The translations under genes were made by a program, and so were the position numbers. From positions 28,234 to 92,233 of the forward strand of contig JASAND010004011.1 in NCBI GenBank assembly GCA_030248195.1: DNA of 64,000 bases. Reading direction: 5' to 3'. This document shows positions 10,145-21,206 of the stretch, piece by piece; position 1 is the first letter of the stretch; every line of letters starts with the position of its first letter. The notes under the pieces were generated by a model, which was not told the DNA's origin, searched no databases, and was given only the letters and a program-made list of their open reading frames with translations. The DNA comes from Trissonchulus latispiculum. Taxonomy: Eukaryota > Nematoda > Enoplea > Enoplida > Ironidae.

Positions 10145-12737
10145 TAGCCATTTTGTATCATTAAAGAATCACGTATCATTACCAGGAAATACTTCTCAAA
10201 AGGCCAACACATTTGATCTGTACGCGAAAAGACGAAGCTGGTAGCAGAAATGAGCATAGTTAAAACTAATTTCTCAATGTGACCGGGCACTTCGCAAAAA
10301 GACCGGAATTATAGGTATTTTCGCGAAAAGACAATAAGCAAAAGTTTTCATTTCAAAATATCAGTTTTAGTTTGAGGATGACTGAGCCTAGTGACTTTTT
10401 CAGAAACATTATATCGTCACAATAGGCAGACCGTATCTAAGGGTTTTCTTATATAAATTGTTCTTACTCTTTCTCGTCACGCACTTTTTCACAAAGGTTG
10501 GCTTCTACTAAGGGATATAACTGTTTTCCTTCCAGCTTAAAGGGAGCCTTATCTTCGGGTTTTTCTTCCAGTGCTGTCGGCTTAGACATTGTCTATTCAT
10601 TAATTAGAGTGCTTATTTGAGCGTTTATTTTTAATGTAATGTGTCAAAACTTTCAGTTCGAAAGCATTCTAATAGATTCTAATGAATACTGTTATATGTA
10701 ATAAACTTTCTTTCTCGTGTGGCTGTTGTAAACCTTATACAAGCTTTCGGAACCTCATGCGTACAGCATCAGTATCCGTATGTGCATGTGGACTTTGGTA
10801 ATAATTAGTAACATACAAACTCCAGAAGCTTTGTTTTCAAATGTTGATGATTTTCGGGTTATTGAAAGTTACTTGGTGGTTTAGAGTGGTTGTAATTGGT
10901 GTTAAAAGTGAAAATATTATATTTTTATCAATATTTGACGCAAGAATTAGGAAGTGGTTTGCCACGTTATATCTGGCTAGAGAACATTGAAGCGGCTTGT
11001 TCCTCAGTCATACACCTGGACTGCACCAAAGAAGATAATCTCGAAATTAAGCTGAGATTAGCTGAAGACAATCGTCATCCAGATTTGCACCAACCAAAGT
11101 TAAAGACAAGTTAACCTATGAAGACTATCCTGAACTCGAGATACCTCCAACTACTCAAATTTCAAAATTAAGTCCAGATAATCCCGAGGTTTCCATTACG
11201 GAAGCTTGAATTTTTTAAAAGCACATTTAACCTAATAACTTTGTGAAAGTAACGCAGGAGTAAACAGTTGAATAATTTTGATAAGCATTTCAGAAAGTCT
11301 CTGCACTCACATATTCTGGAATGTCAAAAATATTGTCATTATTGTTGCATTTTATTTTTCCTGCTGCGCCTCAGCGCAATTAATAATATACTTTGAAAAG
11401 ATTTTAAATTAACTTAAAAATAGTCCTGCATCAAGACAAAAAGGCTCTGCACTAAATATTAGCTTTTACACAAAAAAGAATTCAACAGCGCAGCAGGCTT
11501 ACTATTAGTTTAAATGTTACTGAGGAGACTCTTTAACCTTTTGCAGACACTTTTGCTTGTTAAAATAAAATTTCTTTTATTTGGAATGCATACACGTATG
11601 CAAATATACACATAATAAATAGTTAACACTGTGCAATACCAAGAGTCAATAAGCAAGTATTCCTTGTTGGAGATGCTGTTGTGCGACTATTTATAGCCAA
11701 CAGAAAATCTAATTTCAAATTACTACTAAGAAAATCTAATGCCTTTTGATAGGTGAAATCGGAAATCATATGACGTGGAAACGAACAGTCATTGGCTAAT
11801 CCTTAACGGTATATAATCTCTAAGTTAAGCTGCAGATTGAATAATCTTTAACTGATGTTGGTTGGGGCAGCGGATAATCTCTAACTCAGAGTTACAGATA
11901 AGCTACAGCAGATTATCATCACCTTAAGCTAGAGATAATCTTGACGTTGGTGCAAACGGGCGTTTAAGCTAACGTGGTTACTAATTGATGAATTTGTCAT
12001 TTTCAAGGATGTACATGGAACATTTCTGTTTTGCACAAGAAATTCCTAAAGTTATCAATTGCCAGCACAAAATTCATCCAAAAATTCAAACATTACGCGA
12101 TATATTATATATTTCCAAATTTGAGAATCATGTGGTGAGTTTTACCACCTGACGGTTGCCTGCTGGGCTGCTATATTACGGACCTGCTTATGAAGGGATG
12201 AGCACAACTGTTAAATGTTAGCAATTCATGTGAAGCAGCATGATATTGCTCAAAGAAAAAACTTTCAGAAGCTGGTATTAATTGAGTCACATGCACTAGA
12301 GAGAGCTGCAAAGGGTAGGGGAACTGGGAATTAGGTATTTGATGCAAGAGTATCATCTGACTCTCATATTGTTAAGTCATTCCTGATTGTTACAATATCG
12401 CAATCAATTCTTCCGATCTAATTAATCAACATAGGTGTACTTTGTTAAGGGATAGAATATGCTTGATTAATCCGTCTGATAAAACATGCTTTGCCTTTAG
12501 TTCATTCGTACGTATCAGGAATTAAAGAAGTTTCCTCCTTTTCCCATAATTTTGAAAAGTTTACTTTAAGTTAATTGATTACTAACAAATCTTGCTCAAA
12601 TCCTCCAGAGATGTCATTTCTGTCTTGAACATGACGGGCGTGATTGATAACTATGCACCTTATTAGTGTTGCTGTATTAGTGCATCAAAATAAAAAACAT
12701 TGAACTGGACTTTTTTATTAGATACTAAAGGATATAA
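10145..12737. other. Unassigned stretch
   Basis: No supported gene. Three GCGAAAAGAC-like words lie at about 10222-10335. A set of AGATAATC/GATTATC words lies at about 11808-11940. An open frame at 10896-11114 has no recognisable domain and is not called. Confidence 0.4.
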
Positions 12738-12885
12738 CACTGATCTGAATCAAAAAGCCAACCTCACATTTTCATACTGTATTTTCAGTACAACTAATAT
12801 TAATGCAGTGTCAAGTAACAGTGTTCTAATTAGTATCTAAGCTTGTGGAATGTACCCACTTTTGGTTTTTACTTTTTGCCTTAAA
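12737..12885. repeat. Outer direct repeat, left copy
   Basis: The roughly 149-base block from ACACTGATCTGAATC to TTTTTGCCTTAAATC recurs at 15467-15615 with about one indel and one substitution. It lies outside the LTRs and is far too long for a target-site duplication. Confidence 0.85.
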
Positions 12886-13001
12886 TCGAATGTGCCTTAT
12901 CAGCACAAGCATCAAAGAAAAGGTCAGGTTTGCTACCGCTGCAAAAAGCCAAATCATAACCCCGATGCTTGCAGATTTAAAGAAGCTACTTTAAGCTACT
13001 T
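12886..13001 (+). pseudogene. Gag zinc-knuckle fragment
   Basis: An open frame on the plus strand (part of 12850-13035) encodes CYRCKKPNHNPDAC, a CX2CX4HX4C zinc knuckle of retroelement nucleocapsid type, followed by RFKEAT as in many gypsy Gag proteins. It is cut off where the LTR begins at 13002. It points opposite to the neighbouring gag and pol, which themselves lack a knuckle. It therefore comes from a second element or from a rearranged part of the same one. Confidence 0.65.
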
Positions 13002-13119
13002 AATTTTATGTTTGGCTGTCTATAAATCTAGCTGAACTAAACTATATTGATATCAGCAGATACATAGTTACAAGAACGTATCTCTAGAGTACATATTTTC
13101 TAATATTTCATACATGACA
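13002..13119 (-). repeat. 3' LTR
   Basis: On the minus strand it begins TGTCATGTATG next to the polypurine tract and ends AAACATAAAATT. It is identical by eye to 15348-15465. A canonical TG...CA pair would end it seven bases earlier, but identity with the other LTR runs right up to the primer-binding site, so I use the longer boundary. Confidence 0.85.
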
Positions 13120-13137
13120 GTTCTTTCCTTCCTTTTA
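13120..13137 (-). promoter_or_regulatory. Polypurine tract
   Basis: The minus strand reads AAAGGAAGGAAAGAAC directly before the TG of the LTR. This is the expected position and composition for the plus-strand DNA primer of an LTR retrotransposon. Confidence 0.7.
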
Positions 13138-13160
13138 AATTCTATGTCTTCTCAATCTTT

Positions 13161-14792
13161 TCAGTCCGGACGGTAAAATCCATTGTCTCTACCCGGACGG
13201 AACGCTACAGGGCGACGACGTTGTCGCATAGAACGTCGAACCGGGTGTGCATCCTGATTGTCTTGGGGCAAAGGTTGCAGGTCAAAGTTCAAAGGGACAG
13301 GTGGTAAGTTGGGATTTGTGACAGCGCTGGCAAAGGCGCCGTCGTCCAAATCTCCCATGTTCGTTCTCCCAAAGTCATTCTCTGACCGTTTCCGAATCTG
13401 GTTGGCATGGCGAACCCATACTCCCTTTTGAACCTGAACCAGGTACATGTTACTGCCTTTCTTTCCCGAAATGATACCTTTTATCCATTTCCTATCTCCC
13501 AAATAATCTCTCACCCAAACCAAATCACCGGCACGCAAAACAGATGGGATGCCTGAATCACTTGACAACGGAGAACTACCACCACATTTAATCACCGATA
13601 GTCTGGTGCGGGGTTTCCAGCCAAACATTGCTTCTGCAGGAGAAATCTTTGTTGCGGAGTGTTGGGTAGTTCGGTAGCTAAACAGCAGTTGTTGTATTGT
13701 TTTTTCAACTTTGAAGGATGGAGTATAGCGAAGTCTTTGTTTGAATGTCTGGATAAAACGCTCAACCTGACCATTTGAAGAGGGATGGTAAGGCGGAGAA
13801 AACACTTGCTGAATACTGTTTCTTTTACAAAATTCTTGGAACATGGACGATGTGAACACTGAACCATTGTCAGACACAATGGTTTCTGGTATTCCAAATC
13901 GGATGAAAATCTCTCTCAAATGATGAATGATTTGTTTCGAGTTTACTACATCCAACTTTACTATCTCAGGCCACTTGGTCAGCGAATCCACAACGACCAA
14001 CCAAGTATAGGATAGGAACGGGCCTGCTAGACCAATGTGAACACGCTGCCAGGGTTTCTTTGCTGAGGGCCAAGGAACCTTTGATAGTGATGGTGAAGGC
14101 CTTGTTCTATTACATTCTTCGCAACTTCTTACCAAGTCTTCGATATCTTTGTCCAACGTCGGCCACCATACAAGTGAACGTGCGACACATTTCATGCGTA
14201 CCATTCCCGGATGACCTGCATGAATGTCTTTCAGGATTCGAGCTTGTAAGGACTTTGGAATGACAATTCTCTCTTTCCAAAAAATGCAGTCATTTTCCAA
14301 GGAAAGTCCTTCCTTTCGAGTTACGAAAGGCAAAATTTCTTCTTTACAGTCTTTGGGGAATCCGTTCTCTATGTAGGAACGAAGGGTTGTTAAAGTCTTG
14401 TCCTGTGATGAGTGCACTGCAACTGTTTCGGAAGTTACAGGTATAGCATCGAATTGTGAGGCCAGGAGTAGGTGGACTTCACGAGCATCGGCACAGATAT
14501 CTGCAGTGCAATACGGACTGGGCAAACGAGATAATCCATCCGCATTGGCATGTGCTTCTGACTTTCTAAACTCTATGTCGTAATTGAATCCGCTAAGAGC
14601 AATGGCCCAGCGATGCAGCCGGTTTGCTGCATGAACAGGGATCTGTGATTTTGATCCAAATAAAGTTGTGAGTGGTTTGTGGTCGGTAATCAAAAGAAAT
14701 CTTCTTCCGAGCAGATACTGACTAAACTTCTTTACGCCAAAAACCAAGGCTAAGCTTTCTTTCTCTATTTGAGAATATTTTCTTTCTGACAT
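13161..14792 (-). pseudogene. pol remnant: RNase H end plus integrase, Ty3/gypsy type
   Basis: A 543-codon open frame. Residues 1-90 are the C-terminal part of gypsy RNase H, with YSQIEKESLALVFGVKKF, TDHKPL and NADGLSRLP; the first catalytic Asp and all of reverse transcriptase are absent. Residues 191-227 form the integrase zinc-binding region (H191, H194, C224, C227). The catalytic core follows, with D308 in VSDNG and E344 in NGQVERF, a D-35-E spacing. The first acidic residue is replaced: position 254 reads HIGLAGPF where HID is usual (codon 14031-14033), so strand transfer should be lost. Residues about 428-478 resemble the GPY/F C-terminal domain (AGDLVWVRD...WIKGII...). The listed Met is not a natural start; the frame simply begins at the deletion junction. 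The element is non-autonomous. Confidence 0.88.
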
Positions 14793-14800
14793 CGACGCTG

Positions 14801-15348
14801 TTATTGTTGTAATTCTTGAGCATTTCTTTTGGCTGACTCCATGGATTGGGCCAATTCTACAGCACGCTGAAGTGGAAGATTTTCCTCAGTGAGCAACCGT
14901 TTCTGAACGGCTTCATCAAGAAGACCGGCGACGAATCGATCTCTCAATGCTTGTTCTAAATAAGCATCGAATTGGCAATGAATAGATAATTTCCGCAGTT
15001 CCGCTATAAACGTAGAAATGGATTCGCCGGGGGCTTGATCCCGTCTATGAAATTTGAAACGTACAGCCACTACCAGCGGCTTCGGTTCATAATGGGCTGT
15101 AAGCAAATCCGAAAGTTCAAGGAAACTTTTCTCGGCAGGCTTTTGCGGAGCGCATAAGTTTTTAGAAGACCGAAGGTGGATATACCAACAGTAGATAAGA
15201 AGACTGCCCGCTTCTTTTCATCTTCGACGATGTCATTGGCTAACAGAAATTGTTCAACTCTTTCTAAATAGCAAGACCAACGTTCAAGGTCTGGCTGATA
15301 ACTTTCCAATGATCCAATCATTCGGGCCATTTGTACCCAGTGCGCCAA
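14801..15348 (-). pseudogene. Frameshifted gag of the gypsy element
   Basis: Two overlapping minus-strand frames (15070-15348 and 14801-15106) encode the capsid-like part of Gag. The first has WSCYLERVEQFLLANDI and STVGISTFGLLKTYA. The second has FKFHRRDQAPGESISTFIAELRKLSIHCQF, LRDRFVAGLLDEAVQKRLL and LQRAVELAQSMESA, typical of gypsy Gag. The frame changes near 15160. The nucleocapsid zinc knuckle expected after the last motif is missing because of the deletion that joins gag to RNase H. Gag normally forms the cytoplasmic particle that packages element RNA; this copy is broken. Confidence 0.8.
15330..15347 (-). promoter_or_regulatory. Primer-binding site
   Basis: The minus strand reads TGGCGCACTGGGTACAAA immediately after the 5' LTR. 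TGG pairs with the universal CCA end of a tRNA, and TGGCGC starts are common in gypsy elements. I cannot say which tRNA. Confidence 0.6.
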
Positions 15349-15465
15349 ATTTTATGTTTGGCTGTCTATAAATCTAGCTGAACTAAACTATATTGATATC
15401 AGCAGATACATAGTTACAAGAACGTATCTCTAGAGTACATATTTTCTAATATTTCATACATGACA
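15348..15465 (-). repeat. 5' LTR
   Basis: Identical by eye to 13002-13119. The copy abuts the primer-binding site at its lower-coordinate end and the outer direct repeat at its higher-coordinate end. Confidence 0.85.
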
Positions 15466-15466
15466 G

Positions 15467-15615
15467 ACACTGATCTGAATCAAAAAGCCAACCTCACATT
15501 TTCATACTGTATTTTCAGTACAACTAATATAATGCAGTGTCAAGTAACAGTGTTCTAATTAATATCTAAGCTTGTGGAATGTACCCACTTTTGGTTTTTA
15601 CTTTTTGCCTTAAAT
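15467..15615. repeat. Outer direct repeat, right copy
   Basis: Second copy of the 12737-12885 block, here directly touching the LTR. After TTAAATC the two copies diverge completely. Confidence 0.85.
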
Positions 15616-18040
15616 CTCGGTAGGTAGACTTCACTCTGGAATTCACGAAGTAATCAATCTTTCGTTTCAGTCTGAGAGCAAAAATTAATCGCTCCGTTCC
15701 GTTTTTCGCCAACAAAAAATAATTCTTGCTACTTTGTTGAAAAATAGACTCCCCTTAAAAGTCCAGCAAAACAATCTATTCTTTTTTGTGACGCAGAACC
15801 TGAGTTTACAAAGGATGTAATTAAATACATGCGCATACTTCTTTTCAGCTCGGAACCCGTTCATATCTGTTCAGTTCAACTGAGCTTGACTAAGTTATTG
15901 TGAGGCAAAGAACAATTTGTCCACATTCTACTTTCTAGCTTTAAATTTTGCTGCATTATTTCGATCTGTATGCCCATATAGAGGTTTTGATTATACCTGT
16001 CATCAAGTCCTTTCTTCGCAAGGCAAAAGCTTGCTTAGTTCTAAACTATAATGTTGTTATTTACAACAGTGATGCTGCACTAATTTGGCATTTTGTTTGA
16101 GATGTTTGTCGCACTTCTGTGCAGAGTCATCACAAAGTAGATCGTGGGTCAAGCCGCTGTTTTGCTGGAATCAATTTTACACGGGTTTCAGCTAATTCCT
16201 GTATAATACACTTCCTGTACATTAGTATGCACATAGAATTTGTGTTTATAGCAAAATCCTCCTTATGATTTTTGGTATTTGTTTTGCTTTTGAAGTCGGG
16301 TCATTCCAATCATAGCTTCAGCCTGTAAGCCCACTTAGAGGTACTATGTAAAGTTTGTCACCCACTTTCAACAGCTTTTAGGCCGTTTGCACTAATGTAG
16401 CTACCAAATGGTTAATCAAACCCATATGGCTAGAAAATGGTTCTTGAGGCAGGACTTCTCTGAATCAATCAGAATACGCCGACGCAGCCGCTTATTAATC
16501 ACCTAAATTGAAATTTTAAGAACTTTCACTCAACATTACAGCCTTGGCCATTCGAAGCTGTTTTATCCACTGTTTATACCAACTTACATGTTTGCCCGAT
16601 ATTTAAATAATACATGTATAGAAGAAGGTTAGCCTAATAGACTTTCAGGAGCTGAGAGATCCCATCAGGGACTCAATCTATAAACTTTATCCAACTCAGT
16701 ACAAATTTGGGGGTCGGGCAAACTTGATCTTTTCAAGCAATAATCGGAGCACTGGTGAAGTGGCTCGTTTCTCCTTAAACTACCTAATAGTAAACTGATC
16801 ACTCATTAAACTTTGAGATCAGTTTACTGTTGTCCCTACCTAGTCAGGGCTTCCGTAACTACAACTGTGGTCCACCCTGAGCCTCAAATCAAGTCCCTAA
16901 CTGCTGAGTCAGGTCCAGGTCAGCAGATTGGATTTTACAAATTTACTGTTACGAGAGTAAAACAGGCAATATCCACAGTTAGCAATATTCGGATCAGATT
17001 AATTTAAAATCACTCAATTCCACTAATTACGAAGCTTTCCCACACAAGTCAAGGACAGTCACAAATGTCATGAAACGGCTTTAGACCACGGATACACAAA
17101 ACTCTGAATATCCCTCCATCGGGCTTACTCCCTGATCAAGGGTCACAAAATTTACCTCCAGGATTGATTCCGTAGAAGAAGAATAATCGTAGAAGACAGG
17201 CTGTCAATAAATTCCAAGAATACAAACCGATGGGGACTGACCGACAACGACAGACAAATGGTTAACTCGATAGCTCAAGGGCTCTACGTTCAGATGTAAC
17301 ACAGATCACACAGACTCACACGGCCTACACACAGTAAAATACGATCAGAAGCGCAGTCAAGACCAGACTGGTCAGTAGTAGAGTCAACCCCAAACTGAAG
17401 TCTTTAGGTCAGTCTCCCAACCCCGTCAGCTCTGTCCACGTGCAATTCTACTGTTTTCGATCTTTTTGATCTTTCTTTGAAGTTTTGCGTTTTCTTTCAA
17501 AAGGGAGATTCATACGTCATGATAAGCATGCGTTTGCTGAAGGGCTCACGGGGTTCCCCAAATTTTCGCTTTAAGCCGATTAACCCCAGCCCTAGATTTT
17601 GAACCCATAAATCCCAAAAACACACCAATTAACAGATTCAGCCAAGCAAACAAAAACATGCAATTAGGTGGACATTAAAGGACATTTCCCAATATTTCTT
17701 AAACTATACAAGGTTCCGACATAGCAACTGAACATTAAACATTGAGAATTGGTATTATTCTCAATGTTTAAAGTTAACACACAGATATTAGTCAGCGAAG
17801 TCAAGATAAAATTTAGTTACAGATATTGGTTTTAAGACAAAAATATTAGTTAAGACAAAAATTAGTTCACACAGAGTCAAGAGTTTGAGTCACAGGGTGA
17901 ACAGGAATTAATTACAATTACATTCAGTATTCAACACACAATTTTGGGTTTTGTATTAATGGATTATTAATTAATAGGTATGAAATTGTTTAGTTACAAT
18001 AGTGTGTGTCTTTTGTTGACTGTCTAGTTTAGTTGCCACT
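15616..18040. other. Unassigned stretch
   Basis: No gene recognised. Two perfect-looking hairpins stand out: AGTAAACTGATC with its inverse at about 16789-16828, and AAACATTGAGAAT with its inverse at about 17737-17770. Confidence 0.4.
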
Positions 18041-18049
18041 TTTTGAAAT

Positions 18050-18555
18050 AAGTAATCCATGACGACAATACAAGATTTCGATAGGACTGTATGCCACCTA
18101 AACCGATAGTACAGACAATATGACGTCACAACGTGACGTAGGCATTTGATTTCTTCGACTTGCTGATATTAGTAAAAATTGCAATAACTTTTCGCTGCAC
18201 TACATTGACATATAATTATGGGTGCCTAAGCCTAAGCCTAAGCCTAAGCCTAAGCCAAAGCCTAAGCCAAACCCTAAGCGTAAGCCGAAGCCTTCATTTA
18301 ATTGAATTTTCACAACTAAACAATTTATCTTCAACAAATGACTCAAAAGTATTTATCTATGCCACTAAAACAACAACCCTAATCTGAACAGGAATTTTTA
18401 GTTTTCAAACCACGTACAACAGTAATCCATAACAACCAGAACAATTCAGTCAGTAATCCACTGCGCTCAGACAGAAAACTCGCATAATCCACGACGCCGC
18501 AACACAAATAGGCCGTAATCCATGAAGCCTATACCAAATTTTTCAGTAATCCATA
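18050..18555. repeat. Dispersed AGTAATCCAT words around the telomere repeat
   Basis: Variants of GTAATCCAT(GA/AA) occur at about 18051, 18421, 18451, 18485, 18510 and 18545, flanking the telomere-like block. This looks like an old degenerate tandem or subterminal repeat. Confidence 0.5.
18223..18293 (-). repeat. Interstitial telomere-like repeat, (TTAGGC)n on minus strand
   Basis: GCCTAA is repeated without change about five times from 18223, then degenerates (GCCAAA, ACCCTAAGCG, TAAGCCGAAG). TTAGGC is the nematode telomere repeat. The block is internal and short. Confidence 0.9.
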
Positions 18556-18559
18556 AAGC

Positions 18560-19976
18560 CGATACCCAATTTTGACATTCAAACGCAGAATTTTAGCTTG
18601 TTTTAGCCCAAAACCAAATTCTCTCAAATTCTCTATACGAAGCTCAAAATCTTCCTATTACATATCTAAATCAAAACTCAATATATTGCTTTCTTCAGGT
18701 TATACACTTTGGTAATTTTCTTGCTGGAAAGTGAAACTTGACTACAGGTTCGTGATTGAAACCATGCTCAGGAGCAGGGTTAACTAACCACATGTTAACA
18801 ATCACTGAAATTTGGCAATAGAAAGTAGATCAGTAAGTAAACCATATTTGATGCAGGACTGTTTGTAGTTAACTTTCAGTTAACCAAGTGGTTAGCAGCA
18901 AGTCTTAAGTCTATTTGCTAATCACATTTGGTGAAAATCAGTGTCAAAATCACATTACAGAGTCATCAGGTTTTAAGTTTAGTTATGTTTCATAAGTTTC
19001 GCTTTGTAACTGTTTTATAGTAAGAAAATTAGCTTGCAAATTTCAGGTTTACGTTTCAAGCTTAGGAAATCAGAAGTGAGGAATCCTGTTCACATCGAAC
19101 TGGATCTCAACTCTGCAGAAGGTAGGCCCTTTGCTTAAACCGATTTTTCAGACTGATGCAAAATTATCGGAAGGAAGCAGGAAAAGCCGCTTTCTTTTCC
19201 CCACAAGTCGTCAAAATTCAAGCACACGTCTTAATAGTTACTTTCACCAGGTGAAGTCATTTTCAGTTTGTTCTTGGCCTTAATTCGCTTTATAACAGAT
19301 TGCAGCTACTTTCTAGCGGAAATATCAATAGCTCGCGTGGTTATGGAGGGTAATGCGAGGTTGTCTTAATAATGACGAATTCAGGAAAATATTTTCTTGG
19401 TAAAGTTCATATTCTGACGTAAGTTAATTACCGTGCGGTGGGTTTGCCGTAATATCTCCATTCTGTTCTCCAAAGCTAAATGTCATTTCCATGCTTTCTG
19501 TGGTACATAAAGTTTTTAACATATTCAACAGCACATTGTCCTGCCTTACAGGTTATACGCAAATCCGTATTATTGAACCGTTAACCTTATTGTATACCTT
19601 TTTCGGAATTATTTGTATAGATATCATGACAGTCTTAGGATGTTGTCTAAGATAAGCAGAAAAGGAACAAGCTAGAATTGCAGCTGTTATCTTCCACCAA
19701 GTTCTAATTATTTTTACAATCCAGTCTCGTTAGAATTAAGCTTATACAGCAAAGATTCTGCAAGGTTTTATTTTAGCTTGCAGTATTATTAAACAAAAAT
19801 TGGCTGATCCTGAGTTTAGTTTAGTTTAGTTTGTTTCTGCGCTTAGGCAATAATAAAATTCGCTTTTATCAGCGTCTACGGATAAGTACGATCTGCGTCC
19901 ACGCTGTTCTACTCGACTCACCAGTATCCGACCTTCTGGAGATACCAACTTTGAATCATAACTACTCCTTCATTAC
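18560..19976. other. Unassigned stretch
   Basis: I see no gene or clear element in this region. Confidence 0.35.
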
Positions 19977-19980
19977 TTAA

Positions 19981-21202
19981 GGGGGGGGGGGCGACTAAAA
20001 TGGGGATGCCCCGAATTTGTCCGATTGGCCTTCTTTTCGGCGAAGTTAAAGAGCATGGGTGTGGTCAAAAAATACTTGGTCGTTGGTTCTTAGCTGCCTT
20101 CCAGTCACGTGCAGGCGTCGCGTTTATGTGCCCGACCCCCCCTTTTTTGCAACTACCAACATAATTAATTAAAAACCTCTGCTGGCTGCAAGACACTAGC
20201 TCCAAGCTTGTCATTGGCCCATATGATTTGGCACATGTGTCCCTATCTGCGGAAAAATACTAGAGGTCTGTATCTTATCTGCATCTGAGGGAATTACTGT
20301 TCAAAGTTGAAGTTTCTGCAAAATTTTGAAAATTTTTGGCTAACGAAAGGAATATTTTGTTAGTGGTGCGAGCTATAAGGCTGTAATTTGGCATATACAG
20401 AGGCCCTATAGGAGTACTCATTTGTGCCAAAAGGCAAGAAATTCTGCCTTGTGAAGAAATTTTTATGTCAACTTTAATCTTCAAAAATTGCCAAAATCGC
20501 CGTTTTCAGTCTGTCGGATCCTATGTAAAGGTTTTCTGCAGCCATAGAAGTCGCAAACCTTCACTAATCGAGCTGAAATTGTTTGTGGGTGTGTTTTCAA
20601 CCACGCTGAGTTCAAATATCTCAAAAAATTTTAATTTCAAAAAATTTGATTTTTTCGATTTCTGGGGTACTATTGCCCAAAAAAGGCGATTTTGTCAATT
20701 TTTGAAGATTAAAATTGACATAAAAATTTTTTCACTCGGCAGAATTTCTTGCCATTTGGCACAAATGAGTACTCCTATAGGGCCTCTGTATATGCCAAAT
20801 TACAGCCTTATAGCTCGCACCAGTATTGAAATATTCCTTTCGTTAGCCAAAAATTTTCAAAATTTTGCCGAAACTTCAACTTTGAACAGTAATTCCCTTA
20901 GATGCAGATAAGATACAGACGTCTAGTATTTTTCCGCAGATAGGGGCACATGTGCCAAATGATATTTGTCAATGACAAGCTTGGAGCTAGGGTCTTTCAG
21001 CCAGCAGAGATTTTTAATTAATTATGTTGGTAGTTGTGAAAAATGGGTGGTCGGGCACATAAACGCGACGCCTGCACATGGCTGGAAGGCAGCTAAGAAC
21101 CAACGACCAAGTATTTTTTTGACCACACCCATGCTCTTTAACTTCGCCGAAAAGTAGGCCAATCGGACAAAGTCGGGGCAAAAGTTTAGTCGCCCCCCCC
21201 CC
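19981..21202. mobile_element. Palindromic TTAA-flanked element 1
   Basis: It is flanked by TTAA at 19977-19980 and 21203-21206. The ends are G-runs followed by CGACTAAA and the exact inverse. Arms of about 500 bases each (19981 to about 20480, and about 20690 to 21202) are close inverted copies, sharing AAAAAATACTTGGTCGTTGG and GAGTACTCCTATAGGGCC. No protein domain is seen; the open frames in the arms mirror one another. The TTAA duplication points to piggyBac-type mobilisation, by inference only. Confidence 0.8.
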
Positions 21203-21206
21203 TTAA

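Larger units (their letters stand above)
13002..15465 (-). mobile_element. Internally deleted Ty3/gypsy LTR retrotransposon
   Basis: In minus-strand order: 5' LTR, primer-binding site, broken gag, RNase H remnant, integrase, polypurine tract, 3' LTR. The two 118-base LTRs match at every base I compared, so insertion was recent. Protease and almost all of reverse transcriptase are missing: gag ends near 14810 and the next frame starts inside RNase H at 14792. The flanks (CTACTT on the left, GACACT on the right) show no target-site duplication, suggesting recombination rather than a simple insertion. Confidence 0.85.

Noticed and set aside
18160..18387. Minus/plus frame with Leu-Ser or similar repeats over the telomere block
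   Set aside because: Encoded by GCCTAA hexamers, not a gene.
20465..20911. A 148-codon plus-strand open frame
   Set aside because: It lies in the arms of a palindromic element, and the mirror arm encodes the same peptide on the other strand (20275-20484).
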